Source: Vitrella brassicaformis
Lineage: Eukaryota; Sar; Vitrellaceae
Assembly (NCBI GenBank): GCA_001179505.1
Contig: CDMY01000490.1
Coordinates: 2,148-22,745, forward strand
Direction of reading: 5' to 3'
Length of the DNA: 20,598 bases
In this document: positions 9,239-19,016 of the stretch, piece after piece
How positions within the stretch are numbered: position 1 is the first letter of the stretch
Layout: every line of letters begins with the position of its first letter
Translations under genes and position numbers: made by a program
The notes under the pieces: model-generated
Databases searched by the model: none
What the model was told of the DNA's origin: nothing
The model's input: the letters and a program-made list of their open reading frames with translations, nothing else

Positions 9239-9435
9239 ACAGGCAGACGGTCAGTGAGACCCACGTGTCACGAAAAATCCGCACAACAGACTCTGAGAGT
9301 CCGCGAGTCAAAAATCAAGACCGTCCTCCATCCATCGCCATGCACTGACGTCCAGAATCCCCAGATGCAGTCGCACAACATCCGAAATGACTGGCCGGTA
9401 ACTATCGTACTCAGCACTCCCCGCCCAGCCGTCGA

Positions 9436-9507
9436 TCTCCGGTAGTATAGTGGTCAGTATCGCCGCCTGTCACGCGGCAGACCCGGGTTCGATTCCCGGC
9501 CGGAGAG
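9436..9507 (+). tRNA. tRNA-Asp (anticodon GUC)
   Basis: Seventy-two bases fold into a complete cloverleaf. The acceptor stem TCTCCGG/CCGGAGA is followed by discriminator G. The D arm is GTAT/GTAT with loop AGTGGTCA. The anticodon stem GCCGC/GCGGC has loop CTGTCAC, giving anticodon GTC. The variable loop is AGAC and the T arm is CCGGG/CCCGG with loop TTCGATT. The internal B box GGTTCGATTCC is intact, there is no intron and CCA is not encoded. A TTTT run about 30 bases downstream (9537-9540) is a candidate Pol III terminator. Confidence 0.97.
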
Positions 9508-10207
9508 TGTGAACTATTCAACATCCTTTCTGCGGCTTTTCCGGTGTGCATTGCATTGCCACGTCAGTCAGTTGCGGTCTGTCTTTCCGGTGTGATTTGC
9601 ATCGCCACATCATCCTTGGCCTTTCCGGTGTCGCTGACTGTCTCTCTCCTTCGTTCACGGCGGCATTTTGACCCCCGCGGCCCGCCGCCGGGAATGTGTG
9701 TTGTGAGTCCTGATCACGTGGATGGCCTGCTACATTTGCCACAGTCCTCCCAGATCTGCTAAGCTCGCACAGGAGCTCGCAATTGAACCCGCTTTGGGCG
9801 TGGAGTTTAGGAGTCTTGGCTGAATGCCGGTCGTCTCGTCGTCCGAAGGCCCTGTCGTCATGGTACGCGCACCACACACACAGATGCGCAGTCAGGACGG
9901 GCCGATATGGCGGCTCGAGCTGGTGGCGTGAGGCGAGGGAGTCGAGGAGTGCCGTCTCTTACTTTGCTACGGACGGGCTTATTTATGTCGCGCTAGAGTG
10001 ATGCAGAAGCTGCCTTTTATCTACTACTATCATCTATTCTCTTGCGAGACTTCAGCTTTAGCTATTGGCTGCCGAATGATCCCACGCTCTGCTATGTAGT
10101 GTGTCTGACTGACTCATCGACTGATTCATACACGACGCACTGTGGCCCTTGTTACCTGTCCCTCCCTCCACGCGCGCGCGCGTGTGTGTGTATGTGTGTG
10201 TGTGCAG
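9508..10207. other. Intergenic region and probable 5' region of the SPEN gene
   Basis: The first exon, start codon and promoter of the SPEN gene probably lie here but could not be fixed. Several ATGs exist (for example near 9860, 10002 and 10075), but none gives an exon whose donor phase matches the phase-0 exon at 10208. Three copies of a TTTCCGGTGT-containing repeat lie at the left end. Confidence 0.5.
9536..9640. repeat. Three direct repeats after tRNA-Asp
   Basis: TTTCCGGTGT occurs at 9538, 9584 and 9622. In the first two copies the similarity continues for about 28 bases (GTG..TTGCAT.GCCAC.TCA); the third copy diverges after the core. Confidence 0.75.
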
Positions 10208-13200
10208 GACACCGAGAGCCACGGCGGTTACGTGAGTGCATCGCTGGTCAAGGGCGAATCGCATGTGCCCCGCCCCCTCCACCCCCACCACTCCCACCCG
10301 CCTCACCCATCGGACGTCCACAACAGTTGGGATGAGGTCATGATGGGGGGTGACGAGGAGGAGGAGGAGACCATGGAGAGCCGGGGAGAGGGGGACGGGG
10401 GAGAGGGGGGAGAGGGCGACGAGCAACACCCGCAGCACGGCAGCAGCAGGGACGAGGCGCAGATCGTCATGGACGCCGAGAGCGCTCTGCAGAGGTACTA
10501 CGGATGGGCGGAGAGTGGGTGGGGTGCGTGGTGTGACATGTGCCTGTCGTGTCCATTTATTTCTCTTTCTGTGTTTTTGTTTGCTTGTGTATGTGATGTG
10601 ATGTGCAGTGTGTGTGGGAGAGGTGGTGTGAAGGATATGAATGCAGCGACACACCATGCACACACACTCATCAAGATGGCCAGGGAGGCGGAAACGGTCA
10701 GTCAGCAAGCAAAGCAACCAAGCAAACAAGACTGCCTCAGGTCTGTGTGCCTATGTGTGTGTGTGTGCATTCGTCATTCAGGTGGGCTGCCGCACTGAGT
10801 CTCTGCGGTGCCTGGTGCAGTACATCCAGGCCATCCCAGCCGCATACAACGACACTGCCGAGGCCCTATTCGCTAGCTGCAAAGACACAGACCAACAGGC
10901 AGGCAACCACCACACACACACCGACGAACGAACATCCGGACATCCATCCTTCCCGTACTGCGGTCTGTGTTTCAGGTGTCCGACTACGCCACGAGCCTGC
11001 TGCCGTGTCTGTGCACCACTGCGCCCTCTGACGAGTGCCGCCGACGCGTGCTCGACTTCACTCTGGGAGTTTACCATCAGCAGTGTCGCCATGTGAGCGG
11101 TGTCGGTGAGGGGGCAGCGGGGCAGGACGTGTGCGACCTGCCCGTCACATCTGCGCTCGCACAAATCGCATACCAGTTCCCACAGGGTAACTGAACTGAC
11201 AGACGAACTCGGCTGGAATGCTTCACGGATGGATGGATGGATGGTCAGAGTGTCTTGACGGCCTGGTTGACACGAGTGTCATGGCGGCATTTGGCGCGTC
11301 GACGGCCGCTGTGAATGCGCACTTCATCAGCAGACAGGTAAGTAGGTCGGTCGGTCCGCCAAACAAGCTCTTGGTGGCCCACCCCGTCTGTATAAGTGTG
11401 TGTGTGTGTGTGTCTGTGTGTGGTGCAGTGGCTGGCCTACGAGCAGCGTCACCCACTCACCGGCACCGTGAGCGGGCGAGACCTGCACGAACGGCGCATA
11501 CAACACGCGGAGATCATCCTGCAGCAGGTCGGTGGCGGTGCGGTGGGCGTCACTGCTTCACGGCTCATCTAATCTTATCCAATCATCATTCTTTTCTTTG
11601 TGCTGTGTCATGAACGTGACGTGTGCAGTTGGCGTCAGCGGACCATCCCGAGTTGACCGAGAGCATATCGGCTCTGCACCAGTGCTGGGTGGCCCTCTAC
11701 GCAGCTCACATTCCCACGCAGACACAGCACCCTGAAGACACAGACAGGGACAATGGTACATACGGACCAGAGAGAAACCGACACACACACACACACACGC
11801 ACACACAGGGCGATGCATGCTCATGGGCATGAACCTACCTTGGTTTGTGTGTTGTAGGTGAGTATGGCGATAGTGCCGAGGGTTTGGTGGCAGATAGTGT
11901 GGGTGGCGAGGCGAGCAAGGAGATGGCCGAGGGGGATGAAGAGGGGGAGATTGAGGTGGGCCCGGCCCGCTATACACAACACACACGGCGAGAGAGAGAG
12001 CGACGCGACACGTGTGGCATGGGTTGGTTATTCATGTGTGCCATATTATCAAATTATCAATCAGGAGGACGAAATCCCGTATGAGCGGCTCCCCGACCAC
12101 AACTCGCCAAATGGTGACAGCACAGCACAGCACAGCACAGCACACAACACACCAAATGGAAAGACCTGTGTTGCAATGCAATTGTGTCCCGTATGTTGCG
12201 TTGCGTGTGGTGTGTGTGGTATCATCTAACATCAGTGTGTGTGTTCATTTTCAACCTGGAGCCGTCGATGGACCCCACGGAGCTCCGCACACGCCTCGAG
12301 CGGTACGGCGACATCGCCGCCATGGAGCCCTCGTCAACCAAACCCACGAGAGTCCAATTCAAACGCATCGAAGACGCCAAGGTGGGTGGGTTGATTACCA
12401 TACCAGTAGACTCACTCACAGAGAGAGAGGGGCACCGCATGGCATGCATTTGTCATCTCATCCATCCATCAGTCGGCGAAGCGAGGTCTCGATGGCAAGA
12501 AGGTGGGCAACCGCGTGCTGCAAGTGCTGTTCGCCAACCTGGACGGCTCCTGCCCTGGCACCACACCACCACCGCCCACATCCACACCCGAACACCCACA
12601 CAACATCATGCCGCCCAACCCCCATTGTGGCCCCTTCCCGCCCCCTCTGCTCCCGATGTCTCTGCCCCCACTCGCTCGCCCTCCGATGGGCTTGCCCCCG
12701 CCGCCGCCGGCGGCCGTCTTTCCTCCGCCACCGATGGTGTCCCCATTGCCCCCTTTGCTGCCAATGGTGAGGCCCGCTCACCTCATGCCGATTGTTGGTG
12801 TGGACTTGGGCGTGGATGCCGTCAAGGGGCTGCTGGGACCGAAGCCGCCCGATGAGGCGATCGGAGGGCGAGGGGAAGGGGGAGAGGGAGATGGGGACAG
12901 AGAGCTGGGGGCCATGAAGGTCGGCGATGAAGGTCGGTGAGAAACAGGAGCCAGCCAGCGATCCTGATGTACATCTTTCTCTCCCCCCCCTGTCTGTCTG
13001 TGTGCGTGTGTCGATCAGAGAGAGCGCCACGTGACGACATGGCAATTGAGAGGCCCCTCTCCGTCGACGGCTCTGCCAGCGCCCCACGCGAGCACCCAGA
13101 GGACGACCACACGCCCCCTGACACCAACAACAAGATGGACACCACCATTGCCACCACCAGTAATAGCAAACCAGACACAGACGCGCTTCCTCTCCCCCAC

Positions 13201-16200
13201 ACCGTCCCCCTCCCAGAGCGCGTCAAGACCGCCGCTCAGCAGGAGGGCCACAGACACGTCTTCGGTGGTCGCAAGCGCCTAGGTGACAACGCCAAGGACG
13301 ACAAGCGAGCAGCGGCATCCTCACGCTCATCTCGCGACTCGCCCCCGCGTCGTGACATCACCCCTGACTGCGACCGTGGTGGGAACAAGCGTGGCTTCCA
13401 CGCCACCCTGACAGGCGGCAGTGGCAGCGACCGCCCCAATGGGACTGCAGCGAGCCACCATCAGCAGCAGAATGGCCGTGAGCAGGGCAGAGATGACAGG
13501 GGAGCTGGTGGGCGGGACGGAAGGGATGACCGCAATGGGCGACGGGAGAGACGGGACGATCGGGACGACCGGGACGACAGCGGCAGCAGGGACCGAGACA
13601 GAGACAGGAGGGGCCGTGACCGCGGCGAGAGGGACAGGGAGAGGGAGAGGGACAGGCCACGAAGGCGGTATGTGAGCAATTTGGTGTCGCAATGGCGAGA
13701 GGGGGGCGACATTCGCGAGCAGATGGAGGAGTACAAGCGAATGAGGGAGGGCAAGAACCTCCACAACCGGTACGGTACGCGAGTCACTCACTTACAGTGA
13801 GTGCAGTGAATGGGATGTGTTTGCTCTTCATGCCTGCCATGCCAGTAGGGATGTGTGTGTGTGTGTGTGTGTGTGTGCAGCTATGTGCTGATTGACGACC
13901 TGCCGTCGTTCTGGAGGGACAGGCCAGAAGCCCTCCATCGATACATCAGATCCCAAATCGCCGAAGTTGTCGACGTGAGCAAAGCGAGATAGATAGATCA
14001 GACAGATCAGCAGCCGCACACGCACACATGAAGGAAGGCAGCACAGAGCAGAGCCACGTATGCATCAGCTCGTGTGCGTCTGTGCGTGTCTGTGTGTCTG
14101 TGTGCTGGGCTTGCGCGCAGGTGACCATAGTAGAGGACCGCGATGGCACGCTCGCCGCCCACGTGTCGTTCAAAGTCATCAAGGCGGCCATCGAAGCATG
14201 CACACGACTCAGAGAGGTAGGTACCAGCCCACCTTGGCAGCCAACCACCATGCGCACGCACATCACACCATGGAAAAGTGTGTGGTGGTGGTGTGTGTGT
14301 GTGGGTGTGTGGGTGTGTGCAGCTGCCGTGCAGCGACGAGCGCAACGCGCGCAAAGTGAGGGTGCGGATCGAATTCGCTCCGCCGATCAAGGCAAACCAC
14401 ACACTGTGGTTCGGCAACCTCATGGGTACCCCCTTGACCCCACGACACACACACACACACACATATATATATGGGTAGATGGACCGATGGCTGTGTGTGT
14501 GTGTGTGTGTGTTCGCACATCCATCAGAGTTCCGCCGTGATCAGTTCCACGACGTGTACGGGTGGGTAGAGGGGTACGGCGACCCCGTGTACGTGCGGAG
14601 CATCAGTGAGCGCAACTGCGCCTTTGTCAAGATGGGCAGCAAGGAGGAGGCCATCCAAGTCAGAAACCACCTCTACGGATTCCAATTCGGGTCAGACACT
14701 CAGACATGGCAGGCAGAGATGGCAGCACATGCACAACGGCCAACTGACTGACACCTGTGTGTGTGTGTGTGTGTATATGTGTGTGTTGCTGTCTGCAGTG
14801 TGACTCCCAGTCAGTGTTTGAATGTCGACTTCGTCGACCAGGGCACAGAACCAAACAACCCGGGAGGTTAGCCAGCCGAGATGGATGACCACAATGACCA
14901 CAAATAATGACCACACTCACGCACCCAACCCACCCACATCTGCCCTCTCTCTCTCTCCATCTCTCTCTCTCTCTCTCTCTCCCTCCAGCAGTGGGTGCTG
15001 GCTGGATCTACATCCGCGACGTCAACAGGCAGCCCCATTCCCATCCCTATCCCCCGCCCCGGGCCAGCAGCAGCAAGCGTGGGCGCTCCCGGAGCTCCTC
15101 ACACGACTCCAGGGACAAGAGGAGGCGCATTTCAGCCGCGGCAGCAGCAAGTGGGGGAAGACACGAACGACACGAGCGGCAGGAGCGACAGGAGCGTGAG
15201 CGGCCGGAGCGTCCTCCGGAGCGGCTGTCAGATCGTCAGGAACGGCTGCCGCCCCCCCGCACCCCCACGCCCACGCCCACGCCACAGCAGCCGGTGGAAG
15301 GCGCACCGGTTCCCAGAGAGGTCAGGATGCTTCTGACACGAGGCAGGGGAGAGAGGGGCAAGATATATGGGTTTCTTGGTGTCTGATTGCGTGTGTGTGT
15401 GTGTGTGTGTGGCAATGTCAGTTCAAGGGTCCTTTCGCTCTGCTGCTGACAAACCTGCCCTATGACGCCGACAGGAAGGAAATCGACGACTTCTTCAGGC
15501 CATACGCAGTCAGTAGCCAACACAGACCCACAGACACACACATGGGTGGATGCGTCTCTCTCTCCGTCTGTGCGCTGGTGTGTGGATGGATGGCATGGCT
15601 GGGTGCGGTGCAGCCGACGTCGATAAGGATAGAGAAGCTCTCGCGGTCCAGCCGAGGCGTCCTGTCGCCCACCGGCCGCTGCACCGTGGAATTCAAAAAC
15701 CGGCGCGACTTCGATGGCGCGTGGCACTATGACGGACGGGTAACGTATATGACACCGCCGCCCCCCCAACCACGCATCACGAAATGTATGTGTGTGTTTC
15801 CGTCATTTAGAGGTTGATGGGTCGCGAGATCAGCGTCCAGCTGGCAGAGGAGATCTCCGGCTTCAGACAGGTGCCCGGAGGGTCGCACAAGGGCAGCGGC
15901 AGCGGCAGGGCCAGCAGTGGTGGTGGCGCCCCACACCCACAGAAGCCGACAAGCAGCGTTCGAGACAGAGACAGAGACAGAGACAGAGAGAGAGACATGG
16001 GTGGAGACAGAGACAGAGCAGCCGCCTACAGTGAGCTCCACAACGCCCACCACCTCATCTATCCGTCCATCCCACTTCGCTGTCTGTCTCCTTTATCCAT
16101 CAGACGGCCGCGAGGCCCCCCTTCGCCGTGAGAGCGACCTCAGCAGTCGTGATCGAGATCGAGATCTGGAGCGCTCCCGTGAGGCTCTCCCACGTGACCG

Positions 16201-17094
16201 TCGACCAACCACCGATAGACAAAGGGAGAGGGAGAGGGAGAGGGAGAGGCCTGCTGGTGTGGGCATGGGTGTGGGCGTGGGTGTGGTTGAGAGGGAGGGG
16301 AGGGAGAAGCGTATAGTGTTGGGCGACCGCAAGCCGTCCGAGGCGATGCACCTGGCCATCTACAAGCAGGAGGTGCACACGTGTGACGTGACGGCACGAT
16401 ATGTCAGGGGAAACATCGACATCAAACCGTGAGTGGGCAAACACTCAGACGGACGGACGAAGGGAAGTTTTGGGGCAGGGAATACACGCCTGTGTGTGGT
16501 TGTGGTTGTGGTTGTGGTTGTGGTGGTTTGTGTGGTGTGCAGTATGCTGCGTGTGGAGCTGAAGCAGCGAGTGACGGCGGACAGCGTGCGGCAGCACATC
16601 ACACGACAGGCCAAACAGCACTCCGTATGGCACGCCGTACCCGGTGGGTGTGTATGCCAAACCGACACACCACAAAATAACACACCCACATGCACAGACA
16701 CACACACACAATGGATTCTCCCTCTCTCTCTCTCTCTGTGTGTGTGTGTGCGTGTGTGTGTATGTGTGTTCGTTCAGACTCGGATAGCGACCGTCATGGG
16801 TGTGAGGAGCTCTCCGCATACTTTGTGCAGAAGGGCAGAGTGGGGCTCGCCGAGGTCTGCACACACGCACACACATGCGCACGCCGGCCACTGTTCGTGT
16901 GTGTGGTGTGTTGTGGTGTGATGGGGGGTTGTGCAGACGAACGAGATGTCTTTGTACTTCGTCCCGCCTCACGACGCCTTCATCAAGGACATCGGGGTAC
17001 CCACAGCACAGCACACTGACTGACACACACACACAGATCCGAGATGAGATGAGATGCCTCTCTCTCTTATGTATGTCTGCACACACACGTGACG

Positions 17095-17127
<33 letters not shown>

Positions 17128-17180
17128 AGCTATCCTTCTCCAAGCACGTGACGGTCATAGCGGCTGTCAATGACGAGTGA
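10208..17180 (+). CDS. SPEN-family RNA-binding protein (four RRMs plus SPOC domain)
   Basis: Twenty-six exons keep one frame (1474 residues from 10208; first exon missing): 10208-10494 (or 10518), 10609-10696, 10782-10898, 10976-11186, 11249-11337, 11429-11527, 11629-11755, 11858-11955, 12065-12113, 12236-12381, 12473-12932, 13019-13769, 13881-13974, 14121-14216, 14323-14425, 14528-14690, 14799-14866, 14989-15320, 15422-15508, 15614-15739, 15811-16030, 16104-16428, 16543-16643, 16778-16854, 16937-16996, 17130-17180. Order: acidic N-terminus; Cys-containing helical region of unknown type (residues 110-340); RRM1 (about 389-455, VFIFNL); proline-rich linker; Arg/Asp-rich linker; RRM2 (about 841-925, YVLIDDLP); RRM3 (about 925-1015, LWFGNL and NCAFVKMGS); basic SR-like linker; RRM4 (about 1130-1215, LLLTNLPYD); RD/RE repeats; SPOC (about 1345-1474, ELSAYFVQKGRVGLAE and LYFVPPHDAF). 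RRMs plus SPOC define the SPEN/RBM15/FPA family, nuclear regulators of RNA processing and transcription. The first in-frame Met is at 10340. The third intron (10899-10975) appears to be GC-AG. Confidence 0.88.
12118..12142. repeat. CAGCA pentanucleotide microsatellite
   Basis: About five AGCAC/CAGCA units lie at the start of the intron between SPEN exons 12065-12113 and 12236-12381. Confidence 0.8.
16496..16530. repeat. TTGTGG hexanucleotide repeat at a 3' splice site
   Basis: About five TGGTTG units precede the acceptor of the SPEN exon at 16543. They replace the simple TG run seen in neighbouring introns. Confidence 0.8.
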
Positions 17181-17654
17181 GTGACGGCGTATAGGCCCCA
17201 TCCACATGTGCGGTGCTGCACGGATTTTTGCCGACGGCGAGACAAGACGGCCCTGTGTGTGTGAGTGCGTTTGATGGGTGGGGTGGGATGCATGAGATTT
17301 CCAAGGGATAATTATGAAACAAAGGGGTAGCTGAGCTGCTTCAGTCAGTACATAAGGCTCTCTGCAGGCGGCCAGGCTTGTCTGTCCGTATGTCTTGCTG
17401 GATGGATGGATGGATTTACTATAGGCGCACACAGACACGCCCACGCTCTCACACACACGTGTGCCATCGATCGCATCCCACCCCTGCCTGCTTTGCTTGC
17501 ATCTGATCTCGTGCGACACTTGAATTAGTTGGAGGTCCACACCGATGGATGGACACACCGATGGATGCATGGATGGGTGGATGGACCCCATTATGACGTT
17601 TTCGTGGTTTGCTTGCAACTTTCACAACAGCACGGATGGACGCGTCATGTCCTG
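17181..17654. other. Intergenic region between convergent SPEN and HNH genes
   Basis: No exon is visible on either strand. The region contains a GGAT run near 17400-17415, a larger irregular GATG/GGAT patch near 17540-17585, and a duplicated CATGTCCTG at about 17647-17663. It holds the 3' ends of both convergent genes. Confidence 0.55.
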
Positions 17655-18712
17655 TCATGTCCTGAGTCTGTTGGCCTTTGCAGCCGACTTCCTCCTGTGC
17701 TCTAGCTTGCTGAGCCACTGTAGGTTCTCTGCGGTGTTGTTGGTCTTGTCGCCGTCAACATGGTGCACCTCCAGATCCCTCTCCTCATGGCCCTTCTGCA
17801 GTAGCTCTCGCAGCTGTCGATGCTGCCACACGAGAGCCACAAGGCGGTGAACCTGGTGCATACGCGACTGCATGGACACACCAGGACACAGAATTAACAG
17901 GCCGGTCGGTACAACGAGGGAGGGCTAACCTGGAGCTGTATCCTGCGATAGCCGAGAGACGTCAAGCAGCCCAGAGTCACCCTCCCGTTGGTGTGCCGAA
18001 CCCTGCCCTTGTTCGACACCATGGGCGCCTTCCCCCTCTCATCCCTCAGAAACGGTATGCTGCGGAACGCCTCGCCCTCCTCGTTGGTCTCTTGCCGCGC
18101 CAGCTGAAACGTCCACTTGGCCAGGCTGCGATAGGCGAAACGGTCGGTCGTGAAGATGATGGACCGGAAGAGCTTGACGGGGAGGTCGAAATGCCGTGCC
18201 GCAAGCGTCACGCTGCGAAAGGTATGCCTGGTGCCGTCCTCCTTCGAAACAGCCGTGATTCCTCTCGCCGTCGCCATCAGAGGGCGGGGCCGCGGTATGT
18301 CCAACTGAGCCGTCTTCCTGGCGTGATCCCCCGCCGACAGCCACCGCAGGTTCTCCACCCGGTTGTTGGCCTTGCAGTTGTCCTTGTGGTCCACCTGGAT
18401 CAGCGCACCCGGCTGCTCCTGCTGCAGGCGACCTTTCTCGTCCGCCAAGAAGGTCTCTGCTATAAGTCGGTGGACGAGGTAGTGCTTGCGCATGATGGAG
18501 ACCTGTAGGTAGCCGTCTGCGCGCGCCTTTCCGGCTGTGGGGAACCTGCTGCTGCGGTGGTGAATGCGGCCGTGGGTGGATGCGCTGGCGCCATTTTTGC
18601 ACAGTCCATCGAATGAAGGGATTTTTCGCCACTCCTCCGCCAGGCGACTGAAGAAACGAAGTCCAAAACGCATTTCGGCGTTCGTTAGATTGTTTTTGTC
18701 GAGACGTTTCAT
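17655..18712 (-). CDS. Double-module NUMOD4/HNH homing-type endonuclease
   Basis: Two exons, 17930-18712 and 17655-17867, join across a 62-base GT-AG intron at phase 0 to give 331 residues. Module 1 has a NUMOD4-like stretch (about 27-52, EEWRKIPSF...STHGRI) and an HNH_3-type domain (about 68-135: LVHRLIAETF, VDHKDNCKANNRVENLRW). A NUMOD1-like stretch follows (about 151-200, ITAVSKEDG...SVTLAARHF). Module 2 repeats NUMOD4-like (about 216-240, AFRSIPF...VSNKGRV) and HNH (about 254-322: VHRLVALVW, VHHVDGDKTNNTAENLQW). Such proteins are DNA endonucleases with sequence-binding NUMOD motifs, common in phage and organelle introns. Both modules keep the paired His/Asp and the Asn that define the fold. 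The start Met is the first in the open frame. The intron splits module 2 before its HNH. Function in this host is unknown; the gene stands alone 305 bases from a retroelement on the same strand. Confidence 0.85.
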
Positions 18713-19016
18713 TCGGTACCGTGTGGTCGGCCATCAATAGTTGCCCCCGCATCCGTGGCGCAACGTGGCCGCATAGGGAGCCTTGCATGTGCAATCAGCC
18801 GACGCTTACATTTTACTTGCCGGTAGAGGTGGCGGGCAGCAAAAGTATGCACACGTCCATCAAGTGGTCGAATTGATTGATTGAATGGATGACACACTGC
18901 CTCTATATAGCGCAACGGCAGGCAGAGTCTGTCGGTCTCTCATGAAACGAACTGTGTCAACGTCGACCGACCCTCAATCATGCGACAAACATACCAGCAC
19001 CATCCTCAGCGCCCGC
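18713..19016. other. Gap between HNH gene and retroelement ORF
   Basis: About 300 bases without a supported exon. It must contain the promoter of the HNH gene and the 3' untranslated end of the retroelement. A TATA-like CTATATAG lies at about 18902-18909, nearly 190 bases upstream of the HNH start. No poly-A or target-site duplication was recognised. Confidence 0.45.

Larger units (their letters stand above)
8889..9435. other. Intergenic region downstream of PIMT
   Basis: No exon is seen. The region holds a GGAT run near 8904-8917, a long TCTG/CCTG tract at 8949-9024, and a long imperfect inverted repeat at about 9152-9238. Confidence 0.6.

Noticed and set aside
8892-9348. ORFs rich in repeated TDRQ or SVCL residues on both strands
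   Set aside because: They are translations of the TCTG tetranucleotide tract and lack any supporting splice or domain evidence.
9783-10001. A 72-codon ORF as a gene or as the first SPEN exon
   Set aside because: It has no recognisable domain, and no donor with the phase needed for the exon at 10208 could be found.
13327-13791. Long minus-strand ORFs opposite the large SPEN exon
   Set aside because: They are antisense shadows of an Arg/Asp-rich exon. The plus frame joins flanking RRM exons with matching phases.
18039-18794. A 251-codon minus-strand frame overlapping the HNH gene
   Set aside because: It is another frame of the same strand. Its sequence shows no NUMOD or HNH motif, while the 17894-18712 frame contains both.
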